The position numbers were made by a program, and so were the translations under genes. A stretch of DNA of 64,000 bases from Anaerocolumna sp. AGMB13025 (GTDB lineage: Bacteria; Bacillota; Clostridia; Lachnospirales; Lachnospiraceae), in contig NZ_CP121445.1 of NCBI RefSeq assembly GCF_029689925.1, positions 2,721,001 to 2,785,000 of the forward strand. The letters are read 5' to 3'. The notes under the pieces were generated by a model. It was given only the letters and a program-made list of their open reading frames with translations. It was not told the origin of the DNA and did not search any database. Of the stretch, positions 17,704 to 26,077 are shown piece after piece (position 1 is the stretch's first letter; each line of letters starts with the position of its first letter).

Positions 17704-19047
17704 ATGACATTTGAAGAAGCTTATGGATTCTTAAAGGCTTCGGAGCAGTATGGCAGCGTACTGGGTTTGGAGAGTATGAGAATACTTTTGGATAGACTGG
17801 ATAATCCTCAGAATTGTTTAAAATTTGTCCATGTTGCAGGAACTAACGGCAAAGGTTCTACAGCAGCTTATCTTGCGAATATACTTGCAGCTGCCGGGTT
17901 CCGTGTCGGAAGGTATATATCACCGTCTGTATTTAGTTATTTTGAGAAGATACAGATATCCTGGACGGATAATACCGTAAAGGATAACACAGCCGTTCAT
18001 ACTGATTATATCAAGGAAGCAGAAGTTACCGAATATATAGAAAGAATCAGTAAAGCCTGCAGTGCTATGATGGAGGTCGGGCTTCCTCATCCTACCGTAT
18101 TTGAAATAGAAACTGCTATGGCTATGCTGCATTTTGTGAACAGTCGTTGTGATATGGTGGTTTTGGAGGTGGGTCTGGGAGGCAGACTTGATGCAACGAA
18201 TGTAATTACCACGACAGTCTGTTCCGTTATAACCTCCATCAGCATGGATCACATGCATATTCTGGGCAATACCTTAGAAGAGATTGCCGCAGAGAAAGCT
18301 GGTATCATAAAACCAGGGATTCCGGTGATTTCCTATGAGCAGGATGAAAAAGCCGAAGAGGTCATTAAAGAAACCTGTAAAAATAACAACTCAGTATTAA
18401 CAATTGCCGATTTTAATAAGATTCTTATAAAAGAGCAAAATATAACTGGAACAGTGTTTTCCTATGAAAAACTGGAGAACTTAACAATAAAACTTTTAGG
18501 CAAAAATCAGGTTAAGAATGCTGTCGTAGCGGTTTTAACGATTACTGCCCTACAAGCCTTAGGATACTCTATTTCAGAGAGGGATATAAGAAACGGACTT
18601 TTAAGTACCAGGTGGAGTGGTCGTTTTGAAGTAGTGAAAGATAAGCCGTTGTTTATTATAGATGGTGCCCATAATGAAGCTGCAGCCATATCTCTTGCAG
18701 AAAATATAAAAATTTATTTTCCCCACCGGAGATTACTATTTATTATGGGAGTTCTGGCAGATAAGGATTATGTTGCCGTATTAAAGCATACAGCACCCTA
18801 CGCAGACAGAATATATACCATTACACCTGGCAATGCCCGAGGGCTTTCTTCGAAGGTACTAGCAAAAGCAGCAGAAAAATACTGCCGCCAGGTCATTGAT
18901 GCGGGTACTGTATCAGGTGCGGTTTCACAGGCTTATCAAGCAGCAGGTGAGGAGGATGTGATAATTGCATTTGGTTCTCTTTCTTATTTAGAAGAAGTAT
19001 CTGCCTTAATTGCGGAAGGAGTAAATTATGGATCAGAAGAAAATTGA
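17704..19047 (+). CDS. folC: Folylpolyglutamate/dihydrofolate synthase
   Basis: Adds glutamate to dihydropteroate or folates. The Mur-ligase-type ATP site GTNGKGST is near residue 42, FEIETAMA and [12 protein letters not shown] follow, and IDGAHN (C-terminal domain) is present. The 447 residues are the normal length. The ATG at 17704 follows AAGGGGG; the frame continues upstream into the previous gene's end. It overlaps folE by 20 bp, so the two are translationally coupled. It is the first of four folate genes in this block. Confidence 0.92.
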   Translation: MTFEEAYGFLKASEQYGSVLGLESMRILLDRLDNPQNCLKFVHVAGTNGKGSTAAYLANILAAAGFRVGRYISPSVFSYFEKIQISWTDNTVKDNTAVHTDYIKEAEVTEYIERISKACSAMMEVGLPHPTVFEIETAMAMLHFVNSRCDMVVLEVGLGGRLDATNVITTTVCSVITSISMDHMHILGNTLEEIAAEKAGIIKPGIPVISYEQDEKAEEVIKETCKNNNSVLTIADFNKILIKEQNITGTVFSYEKLENLTIKLLGKNQVKNAVVAVLTITALQALGYSISERDIRNGLLSTRWSGRFEVVKDKPLFIIDGAHNEAAAISLAENIKIYFPHRRLLFIMGVLADKDYVAVLKHTAPYADRIYTITPGNARGLSSKVLAKAAEKYCRQVIDAGTVSGAVSQAYQAAGEEDVIIAFGSLSYLEEVSALIAEGVNYGSEEN

Positions 19048-19579
19048 GGAAGCAGTTAAGTTATTTTTGGAGGGAATCGGTGAGGAGGTTAACAGAGAAG
19101 GTCTTGCAGATACTCCAAAAAGAATTGTAAAGATGTGTGAAGAATTGTTTGGCGGTTTAAATAAGGAACCAGAGGAATACTTTGAAAGAACATTCGAGGC
19201 TGTTAATAATGAAATTATAATAGAAAAAGATATCTCCTTTTACTCTGTCTGTGAACATCATTTACTTCCGTTTTATGGAAAAGCATATATTGGATATATA
19301 CCGGATGGAAAAGTTGCAGGGCTTAGTAAAATTGCAAGAACCGTTGAGACATATGCCAGACGGCCTCAGATTCAGGAGCAGCTCACGGCCCAGATAGCAG
19401 ATGCCATTATGAAATACTTAAAACCCAAGGGAGTCATTGTATTGCTGGAAGCAGAGCATATGTGCATGACCATGCGGGGAGTTCAAAAACCGGGAACAAA
19501 AACGACAACACTTCTTGGCAGAGGGATATTTAAAGATAATACGGAAATGAGGAATACCTTTTTTCAGTTAATCAGATAA
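19028..19579 (+). CDS. folE: GTP cyclohydrolase I
   Basis: Converts GTP to 7,8-dihydroneopterin triphosphate, the first step of folate synthesis. The 183-residue type-IA enzyme carries the zinc ligands in VCEHHLLPF and the later Cys in [21 protein letters not shown] and [10 protein letters not shown] complete the signature. It starts inside folC. Confidence 0.95.
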   Translation: MDQKKIEEAVKLFLEGIGEEVNREGLADTPKRIVKMCEELFGGLNKEPEEYFERTFEAVNNEIIIEKDISFYSVCEHHLLPFYGKAYIGYIPDGKVAGLSKIARTVETYARRPQIQEQLTAQIADAIMKYLKPKGVIVLLEAEHMCMTMRGVQKPGTKTTTLLGRGIFKDNTEMRNTFFQLIR

Positions 19580-19761
19580 GGTCAAGCTGATGATAATATG
19601 AGGTAACAGTTATCAATATAGTTTAGCAAGATAGCTTATCAAGATATTTATCAAGTTAGTTTATTATGATAGTTTATCGTAACAATTTAATGGATAAAAA
19701 TATAGTATTAACTATTCTTGTTACTCTGGTCTAATTCAGATAGTTAATAACAGGAGATTTT
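19580..19761 (+). other. Folate-operon gap with degenerate repeat
   Basis: A 182-bp spacer with a loose repeat of the form tagtttatcaagata between about 19600 and 19700. No gene or riboswitch is recognised. Confidence 0.4.
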
Positions 19762-20577
19762 ATGCTTATAGGGAAAAAAGAATTTAACCTGAAAGAAAAT
19801 ACCCATATAATGGGTATCTTAAACGTAACACCGGATTCCTTTTCAGACGGTGGTAAATTCAATACGGTTTCTAAAGCCCTGGCTCACGCCAATCAGCTAA
19901 TCGATGAGGGTGCTGTGCTAATCGATGTGGGAGGCGAATCCACCAGACCGAATCATACAAAAGTTTCGGATGAAGAAGAAATTGAACGGGTAGTGCCTGT
20001 AATAAAGGAATTGAAAAAGAATTTTGATATACCCGTTTCTATTGATACCTATAAAAGCAAGGTGGCACAGGCAGCCCTTTTCGCAGGTGCCGATCTGGTC
20101 AATGATATCTGGGGTTTAAAATATGATAAGGCCATGGCGGGTATCATAAGTGAGTATCAGGTTCCCGTATGTCTTATGCATAACAGAAAGGAAGCCGTAT
20201 ATGGAAATTATATGGAAGAGGTAATTTCTGATTTGCAGGAAAGTATAGAAATAGGTTTAGAAGCAGGTATACAAAAGGACAAGATGATAATAGACCCGGG
20301 TATTGGTTTTGGTAAAACATATGAGATGAATCTCATATTATTGAATCGGCTGGAGGAGCTTAAACAGTTTAAACTGCCGGTATTACTTGGAACTTCCAGA
20401 AAATCTGTAATCGGACTTACTCTTGATTTGCCTGCCGAGGACCGGTTAGAAGGTACAATAGCAACAACGGTTATGGGAGTAATGAAAGGATGCAGTATAA
20501 TCCGTGTCCATGATGTACTGGCTAATTGGAGGGCAGTTAAAATGACGGAAGCTATATTAAAGGAACATAAGGAATAA
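19762..20577 (+). CDS. folP: Dihydropteroate synthase
   Basis: Joins the pterin pyrophosphate to p-aminobenzoate. The TIM-barrel motifs are MGILNVTPDSFSDGG (pterin pyrophosphate loop), DVGGESTRP, VSIDTYK, NDIWGL, IIDPGIGFGK and LLGTSRKSVIG. The 271 residues are standard. AGGAGA precedes the ATG, and folBK starts 10 bp after the stop. Confidence 0.95.
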   Translation: MLIGKKEFNLKENTHIMGILNVTPDSFSDGGKFNTVSKALAHANQLIDEGAVLIDVGGESTRPNHTKVSDEEEIERVVPVIKELKKNFDIPVSIDTYKSKVAQAALFAGADLVNDIWGLKYDKAMAGIISEYQVPVCLMHNRKEAVYGNYMEEVISDLQESIEIGLEAGIQKDKMIIDPGIGFGKTYEMNLILLNRLEELKQFKLPVLLGTSRKSVIGLTLDLPAEDRLEGTIATTVMGVMKGCSIIRVHDVLANWRAVKMTEAILKEHKE

Positions 20578-20587
20578 GAGGTGGATA

Positions 20588-21415
20588 ATGGATCAGATAA
20601 AAATAACGAATCTGGAAGTATTCTGTCACCATGGTGTGTATAGAGAAGAAAACGTTCTTGGTCAGAAGTTTTTGGTATCGGTAATACTTTATGCAGATTT
20701 AAGGAAGGCTGCCATAAAAGATGATCTTACTCAGTCAGTGAATTACGGAGAAGTATGCCATTTTATAAAAGAACAGATGGAAAAGGAAACCTTTAAATTA
20801 ATTGAAACCTTAACGGAGCATCTGGCTCGTAAGATATTAATCCAGTTCCCAATGATCGATAAAATACAATTAGAAGTGAAAAAACCCTGGGCACCGATTC
20901 TTCTGCCCTTGGAAACGGTTTCTGTTGTTATGGAAAGAAGCTGGCACTGTGTTTATTTAAGCATCGGTTCTAATATGGGGGATAAAGAAAATAATTTAAA
21001 TAAAGCAATTGAACTTCTGGACCTGGATGACTTATGCAAAGTTACGAACATATCCTCCTACCTTGTGACTGATCCGGTAGGGGGAGTAGAGCAGGCGGAT
21101 TTTTTAAATGCTGCGCTGGAACTTAAAACCCTTAGGACTCCCAAAGAACTCTTAGAACTCATTCAACAGATTGAAAACACATTAAAACGTGTAAGGACGA
21201 TACACTGGGGACCCCGCACCATTGACCTGGATATCCTTTTTTATGACCAGGAAGTTATAAAGACAAAGGAGTTAACCATCCCTCATCCTGAAATTAAAAA
21301 CAGAGAATTTGTGCTGTCACCCATGTGTGAAATTGCTCCGGCACTGGTACATCCGGTATATGGAAAAACTGTCTGCCGGTTATATGAGGAGTTAGCATAC
21401 AGCGCTAACGAATGA
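20588..21415 (+). CDS. folBK: Bifunctional dihydroneopterin aldolase / HPPK
   Basis: A fusion of two consecutive folate enzymes. Residues 1-118 are FolB (FCHHGVYREENVLGQ, SVNYGEV, LIETLTEHLA). Residues about 120-275 are FolK, 6-hydroxymethyl-dihydropterin pyrophosphokinase (YLSIGSNMGDKENNL, LLELIQQIEN, GPRTIDLDILFYD, HPEIKNREFVLSP). FolB-FolK fusions are known in clostridia. No dihydroneopterin triphosphate pyrophosphatase or dihydrofolate reductase gene is seen nearby. The IS110 insertion lies 115 bp downstream. Confidence 0.93.
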   Translation: MDQIKITNLEVFCHHGVYREENVLGQKFLVSVILYADLRKAAIKDDLTQSVNYGEVCHFIKEQMEKETFKLIETLTEHLARKILIQFPMIDKIQLEVKKPWAPILLPLETVSVVMERSWHCVYLSIGSNMGDKENNLNKAIELLDLDDLCKVTNISSYLVTDPVGGVEQADFLNAALELKTLRTPKELLELIQQIENTLKRVRTIHWGPRTIDLDILFYDQEVIKTKELTIPHPEIKNREFVLSPMCEIAPALVHPVYGKTVCRLYEELAYSANE

Positions 21416-21550
21416 ATTTTTAATCTATACAGCACTATTGCTATATTGGATACTTGTTAAAATCATAGGCAGTAATTAAAAGCACGATTATGCTATTTTT
21501 CATTGCATAGGAAACTTCTTCGAACTTACCTCGTATGTTAAATTGATATT

Positions 21551-21745
21551 AGTTCCTTACTCTTTTCTTGAGTAAGTGTATACTGTTTATAGGCACTGTG
21601 GATTAGTCGAACTTACCTAACGCTTAGACGTTTGTTCATAGGCTATAACCACAGTTGCCTGCTTAAATGTTGATCAGTTAGATAACGCATGACGTTTTAA
21701 TTAGCACGAGGCTACATAGCAGGCAGTTCTGTGGAATAAGCAACA
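21551..21745 (+). ncRNA. Predicted bridge RNA of the IS110 element
   Basis: The architecture matches IS110 bridge RNAs. The 5' stem-loop is cttactc-7-gagtaag (21556-21576). A target-binding loop is closed by aggcactgtgg (21591-21601) and ccacagttgcct (21649-21660). A donor-binding loop is closed by gcctgc (21657-21662) and gcaggc (21719-21724), which competes with the end of the first stem. Both loops have the same tip hairpin, aacg-cttaga-cgtt (21619-21632) and aacg-catga-cgtt (21684-21696), with guides on each side. Guide matches to the element's flanks and ends are given under the IS entry. The left donor guide fits least well, with 6 nt then one offset base. RNA ends are approximate. Confidence 0.72.
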
Positions 21746-21774
21746 GTGTCAATCTACTAAAAGGAGCTATTATT

Positions 21775-22941
21775 ATGATTTACGTAGGCATTGATGTCGC
21801 AAAGAATAAACACGATTGTCTTATCACCAGTTCGGACGGCGAAATTCTTTTCCCTGTCTTCACCATTTCTAATGATCTTATTGGATTTTCTCTTTTGCTT
21901 CAACGTATGCAATCCTTCACCAATAACCCTGAAACAATAAAAATAGGGCTGGAAGCAACTGGTCATTATAGCAACAATATCGCTGATTTCCTCGCTAATA
22001 AAAACTACCACATTTTTATTATCAATCCGCTTCACACTAGTCTATACAAAAAAAGTCTAAGCTTTAGAAAGACGAAAACGGACAAGGCTGACGCCCAATC
22101 AATCGTATCAATGCTGATGACACAGAAGCTAACGCCCTATGCACCTGCATCATACCATGAAAAAGAACTAAAGTCACTAACAAGATATCGTTTTAACCTT
22201 GTAAAAGATTGCTCCAGGCTCAAAGTATCGTTCGCTAGGTTGATGAATATCATTTTTCCCGAATTAGAGAAAATAGTTCATGAACTACAGGTTAATTCGA
22301 TTTATCACCTTATGAGTGAATACACCAATACTAACGCTATTTCAAAGGCTCATCTGACTCGTTTGACTAACCTTTTATCAAAACATTCAAAAGGTCACTA
22401 TGGTCGTCAAAAAGCAATTGATATCAAAGAAGCAGCCAAACAATCAATCGGAACCTGCGATGGCATACAGACCATTGAATTACAACAAACCCTAGCTCGC
22501 ATTTTTCTGCTGCAGGAACAAACCGAAGTGATTGAGAAAAGAATAAAAGAGATTGTTAAAAATATAGATTCTCCTTTTATAACGATTCCCGGTATTTCTT
22601 ATACAACTGCAGCTATCATTCATGCCGAAATAGGTGATTTTTCTGATTTTTCTAATGCCGAAAAAATACTTGCATTTGCCGGAATGGAGCCATCTATCTA
22701 TCAATCTGGGCAGTATACGTCTACCCATGCCAAAATGGTTAAAAGAGGCTCAAAATACCTGCGTTTCGCACTTTATACAGCCGCTAAAAATGTTGGTAAA
22801 TGGGATACTAATTTCAGTTTATTCTTACAGAAAAAACTGGCAGAAGGAAAACCTTATAATGTTGCAGTTTCCCACGTTGCAAAAAAACTGGTCAGAGTTC
22901 TTTACTGTATGGAAATGAAACATGAAGCTTACATAAAGTAG
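21775..22941 (+). CDS. IS110-family transposase (DEDD recombinase)
   Basis: The 388-residue recombinase has the RuvC-like DEDD domain: D7 in VGIDVAK, E60 in GLEATG, and D103/D106 in KTDKADAQ. A coiled-coil middle (about 235-262) follows. The C-terminal Transposase_20 domain has IPGISYTTAAIIHAEIG with the conserved Ser near residue 311 in YQSGQ and KRGSKYLR. AAAGGAGC precedes the ATG. All catalytic residues are present and the frame is intact, so the element may be active. In this family the protein works with the bridge RNA encoded just upstream. Confidence 0.95.
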   Translation: MIYVGIDVAKNKHDCLITSSDGEILFPVFTISNDLIGFSLLLQRMQSFTNNPETIKIGLEATGHYSNNIADFLANKNYHIFIINPLHTSLYKKSLSFRKTKTDKADAQSIVSMLMTQKLTPYAPASYHEKELKSLTRYRFNLVKDCSRLKVSFARLMNIIFPELEKIVHELQVNSIYHLMSEYTNTNAISKAHLTRLTNLLSKHSKGHYGRQKAIDIKEAAKQSIGTCDGIQTIELQQTLARIFLLQEQTEVIEKRIKEIVKNIDSPFITIPGISYTTAAIIHAEIGDFSDFSNAEKILAFAGMEPSIYQSGQYTSTHAKMVKRGSKYLRFALYTAAKNVGKWDTNFSLFLQKKLAEGKPYNVAVSHVAKKLVRVLYCMEMKHEAYIK

Positions 22942-23048
22942 TTCTTATCTCTCATATCAATTTTTCAAGGCAGCTTTCAAGGTGCTTTATTTGTCATGCT
23001 ATTTTCAAGGTACAATTATATAACAGTAAACTAATATAAAATAACTAC

Positions 23049-23054
23049 TTGACA
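23049..23054 (+). promoter_or_regulatory. Right-end -35 box that would complete a junction promoter in the IS circle
   Basis: A perfect ttgaca lies 10 bp before the right CT core. If the ends join as core to 21532, the next 7 bases give a 17-bp spacer to taaatt (21539-21544), a fair -10. Transcription would then start near 21551, just before the 5' bridge-RNA hairpin. Junction promoters are known for IS110 circles; this one is predicted from sequence only. Confidence 0.6.
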
Positions 23055-23087
23055 TAGTTAGTCTATGCAATAAAAAAGCCTTCCAGG

Positions 23088-23174
23088 CAGGATGCGCATG
23101 ACGCACTTAAGGAAGATTGTCACTGTCGTGACAGTGCGTCAGCGCTAGAGTCTGGCGAGCCAGTCTCTTTGTTC
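23088..23174 (+). repeat. Dispersed structured repeat, copy A
   Basis: An 87-bp block strongly conserved with 31986-32072. Nested stems are tgacgcac (23099-23106) with gtgcgtca (23134-23141), extended by gcgc/gcgc, and inside it tgtcac-tgtc-gtgaca (23118-23133). A second hairpin, gagtctggc-ga-gccagtctc (about 23148-23166), is followed by tttgttc and looks terminator-like. It starts 24 bp from the right end of the IS110 element. Confidence 0.75.
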
Positions 23175-23359
23175 AAAACTTATAATTCTTTGCCTGAACT
23201 TACGGATATAGTTTTGACTCAGAATGAGAATCTATGAATTATAGCATAATCATGTTTTAATTTAGTATTTTAACCGATTAAGTTTACCTTATGTATTCTC
23301 ACATAATTTACATAAAATCAATTTTTGGTACTTGCAACTGCCTTACCCAGTATTAAATT
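23175..23359. other. Rest of the gap between IS110 and the DUF5050 gene
   Basis: AT-rich with no ORF. It presumably contains the 3' end of the convergent DUF5050 transcript. No clear terminator is recognised. Confidence 0.4.
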
Positions 23360-24385
23360 CTATTTATCATCTACCGGTGGATTAAAGACAGATACGCTAT
23401 TAGCTGATCCAACAGGCAGATAGTAAATATTGTGTTCTTCAAAGTCTTCAAAAAAGACATAACCCCCGGCAATGTTAATATTCTTATAATTCCCTTCTTT
23501 TATAACGGTACGTTCCCCGGTGGTCAAATTAAGGCTTCCGATTCCATTACTCTCATTATTGTCGATTTGGTAATATAAATATTGTCCGTCCTCCGTTATA
23601 TTATAGGTACTGCATCGCTGATTAATAATCTGAACAGGAGTCTCTTGATCTTTTTCAATCCGGTATATGGTATAATCATCGGCTTGGGACATAAAGTAAA
23701 TCGTATTGTTGTTAATAATCGGAGCATAACAATTACCATCATATACAAGAGATCTGTTTCCGGTAGTCAGATTCCTGGCATAAATGTAATGGTCTTTGTC
23801 AGTACCGGTATAATACAAGCTGTTCTCCCATATTGTCATAGGCAGTATCGGTTCATCAGATATTTTTTTCTCATCGTTACCATCAATACCAACCTGATAT
23901 AATTTAAGTCCTTCCTTGCTGTTATAATGCTGATAATACAAAGTATTACCATAAAGGTTAATTAGTCCGCCGGGATTCTCATAAAGACTTATTATATTTC
24001 CTCCATTTAAATTAATACGGTAAATACCTGTGTTACTAAAAGAAAATACACTTTTGGTGGTTTTCTTATTCTTATAATTCATCCGTGTGTAGTAGAGATA
24101 TTTTCCTGCTCCATTAATATAAGCAGCCCTGTCCTTATTTATTTTTTTGTAATTATCAAGAGCCAAATCCATGGAATAAAGGGAGCCATTATCATTTAAA
24201 TTACTAAAATAAATTTTTTGGTTTAATTCCAGAAACAAACCACCGTTAAACAAGTTGCCGGATGTATTACCGGCAGTATCCTCTGAATTATATACGGTAC
24301 GTGAGGAGTTAATAATATTGTAAAGCAGCAGTCCGGCAATCACTAGAATTAATAAAGATATTATGATTTTAATTAACTTTTTCAT
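23360..24385 (-). CDS. Membrane-anchored DUF5050 (beta-propeller-like) protein
   Basis: A 341-residue protein with one N-terminal membrane helix (about residues 4-24) and an extracellular remainder made of repeated blocks such as IYFSN...LYSMDL, YYQHYN...LYQVGIDG and IYFMSQADDYTIYRI, about 40 residues each. These are the repeats of DUF5050 and LDL-receptor-like propellers, probably six blades. Such proteins are common in clostridia as cell-surface proteins, probably binding or scaffolding; no enzyme motif is visible. Minus-strand AAGGAGAAA precedes the ATG. It is divergent from pheA with a 408-bp gap. Confidence 0.8.
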   Translation of the reverse strand: MKKLIKIIISLLILVIAGLLLYNIINSSRTVYNSEDTAGNTSGNLFNGGLFLELNQKIYFSNLNDNGSLYSMDLALDNYKKINKDRAAYINGAGKYLYYTRMNYKNKKTTKSVFSFSNTGIYRINLNGGNIISLYENPGGLINLYGNTLYYQHYNSKEGLKLYQVGIDGNDEKKISDEPILPMTIWENSLYYTGTDKDHYIYARNLTTGNRSLVYDGNCYAPIINNNTIYFMSQADDYTIYRIEKDQETPVQIINQRCSTYNITEDGQYLYYQIDNNESNGIGSLNLTTGERTVIKEGNYKNINIAGGYVFFEDFEEHNIYYLPVGSANSVSVFNPPVDDK

Positions 24386-24793
24386 AACCGATTTCTCCTT
24401 TCAGGTAATTATTTTTAGGCAATTGCTAAATATCCTCTGGGTAAGGTTAAACTCCTATATTGTATTAATACATGTATGCAGATGCAAGAATGGAGCTATG
24501 CAATTACCTAAATTTGTTTTGTGGTAATTTACTAAAGTATAAATTCTGTATTATTATCAGGGCAATAAATTTGAACGGGTTATTTCCATATATTATACTT
24601 TTATTATAAATCCGGAAGTTATATTATGCAATGATTCTTCTTAAGGATTGCATTAACGCGGTGATATGTTATATAATTGAGGATATAAATATTTTTAATT
24701 ACATGAACAGGATACCAGGGTTGAAATACCTGTTTTCAACTTAACAGTTACAGAGGATTCGATCAAAGATGGAATATCCGGAAATGAGGTCAT
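24386..24793. other. Divergent promoter region and pheA leader
   Basis: No gene. A pheA promoter (24648-24677) and a leader of about 110 nt are present. The leader holds a weak hairpin, ttgaaa-7-tttcaa, near 24720-24738. No T-box or leader peptide with Phe codons is recognised. Confidence 0.5.
24648..24677 (+). promoter_or_regulatory. Sigma-A promoter of pheA
   Basis: The -35 ttgcat (24648-24653), an 18-bp spacer and a perfect tataat (24672-24677). The start point would be near 24684. Confidence 0.6.
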
Positions 24794-25933
24794 ATGGTTG
24801 ATTTATTGCAGAGCAGGGAAGAAATTGATAAGATCGATAAAAAAATAGTGGAATTGTTTGAGTATAGAATGCAACTGGCTAAGGATGTGGCAGAATACAA
24901 AATTCAGACAGGAAAGAAAGTATTTGATAAAGAAAGAGAACAGGAGAAATTAAGAGTCTTAAAGGAACTTGCCAGTAACGATTTTAACGGTCATGGGGTA
25001 CAGGAATTATTTACCCAGATTATGTCCATGAGCCGCAAATTACAGTACGGTTTAATCAGCGAAGAGGAATATCAGGTTCCATTTACTGAGATAGAAAAAC
25101 TGAATACAGATAAGGATACGAAAGTTGTATGTTTCGGAGTAAGGGGTTCCTATACAGAACAGGCAATGGAAGAGTATTTTGGCACAAATATAAGCAGGAG
25201 TTATGCGTCCTCCTTTAAAAAAGTGATGCAGTCTATTAAAGAAGGGGAAGCCGATTATGGGGTGCTTCCGATTGAAAATACATCCACTGGTGGTATTTCA
25301 GATATTTATGATTTGCTGGTAGAGTTTGATAATTCAATTATCGGAGAACATGTGGTGAAAATTGAACATGCCTTATTAGGACTTCCTGGTGCATCAATTG
25401 ACAATATAAATACGGTCTATTCCCATCCCCAGGGATTAATGCAGTGCTCGAAATACTTAGAACAGCACTCCGCTATGAAACCGGTAGAATGTACCAGTAC
25501 CGCTGACAGCGCAAAGAAAATATTAGAAGACGGTGATTTAACCCAGGGGGCAGTTGCCAGTAGACAAGCCGCCGAATATTATGGTCTTTCGGTGTTAGAA
25601 GAAGCTATTAATCACGAAGAGAACAATTCCACCAGATTCATTATTGTTGCAAGAGAAAAGAATTATATAAAAGATGCCAATAAAATCAGTATCTGCTTTG
25701 AACTGCCACATTCCAGCGGAACTCTTTACAATATGCTGTCACATTTTATCTATAATAATCTAAACATGACTAAGATTGAGTCCAGACCTTTAGAAGGCAA
25801 GGTTTTTGAATATCGTTTTTTTGTAGATTTTGAAGGAAACTTAAAAGATGCCGGTGTCAAAAATGCATTATTTGGGATAAAAGAAGAAGCAATGAGCTTA
25901 AAAATACTTGGGAGCTATAAATCAATCGGGTAA
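24794..25933 (+). CDS. pheA: Bifunctional chorismate mutase / prephenate dehydratase
   Basis: Makes phenylpyruvate from chorismate. Residues 1-90 are an AroQ-type chorismate mutase (REEIDKIDKKIVELFEYRM with the active-site Arg and Lys). Residues about 110-290 are prephenate dehydratase (GSYTEQA, PIENTSTGGI, and the TRF motif in NNSTRFIIV). The C-terminal ACT domain (about 297-375) has ESRPLEG, the phenylalanine-binding ESRP motif, so feedback inhibition is likely. GAGG lies closely before the ATG. The 379 residues are a normal length. Confidence 0.93.
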   Translation: MVDLLQSREEIDKIDKKIVELFEYRMQLAKDVAEYKIQTGKKVFDKEREQEKLRVLKELASNDFNGHGVQELFTQIMSMSRKLQYGLISEEEYQVPFTEIEKLNTDKDTKVVCFGVRGSYTEQAMEEYFGTNISRSYASSFKKVMQSIKEGEADYGVLPIENTSTGGISDIYDLLVEFDNSIIGEHVVKIEHALLGLPGASIDNINTVYSHPQGLMQCSKYLEQHSAMKPVECTSTADSAKKILEDGDLTQGAVASRQAAEYYGLSVLEEAINHEENNSTRFIIVAREKNYIKDANKISICFELPHSSGTLYNMLSHFIYNNLNMTKIESRPLEGKVFEYRFFVDFEGNLKDAGVKNALFGIKEEAMSLKILGSYKSIG

Positions 25934-26077
25934 TAAAAAAAATAATGTCAATCTTCATAGAAAATTCAAATAGTAATCACAAAGAAGACATAATTTCTTG
26001 TTAAACTTTAGTTATATTAATCAGATATAGAAAAATAAATATAAAACATATAATTAAAGTTTGAAAGGAGAAACATT

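Larger units (their letters stand above)
21530..23064 (+). mobile_element. IS110-family insertion sequence with predicted CT-core ends
   Basis: The boundaries are deduced from the bridge-RNA guides. The left CT core is at 21530-21531 and the right CT core at 23063-23064, so the element body is about 1.53 kb. There are no terminal inverted repeats or target duplication beyond the dinucleotide, as expected for IS110. The left flank (21520-21531) is copied in the target loop at 21607-21618, and the right flank ctatg (23063-23067) is complementary to catag at 21637-21641. The left end cctcgt (21529-21534) is complementary to acgagg at 21706-21711, and the right end agttag (23056-23061) recurs at 21676-21681. 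The predicted empty site joins 21531 to 23065. Confidence 0.75.

Noticed and set aside
21416..21774. Riboswitch or folate-operon terminator between folBK and the transposase
   Set aside because: The hairpins here are better explained as the bridge RNA of the IS110 left end, because both guide loops match the element boundaries.
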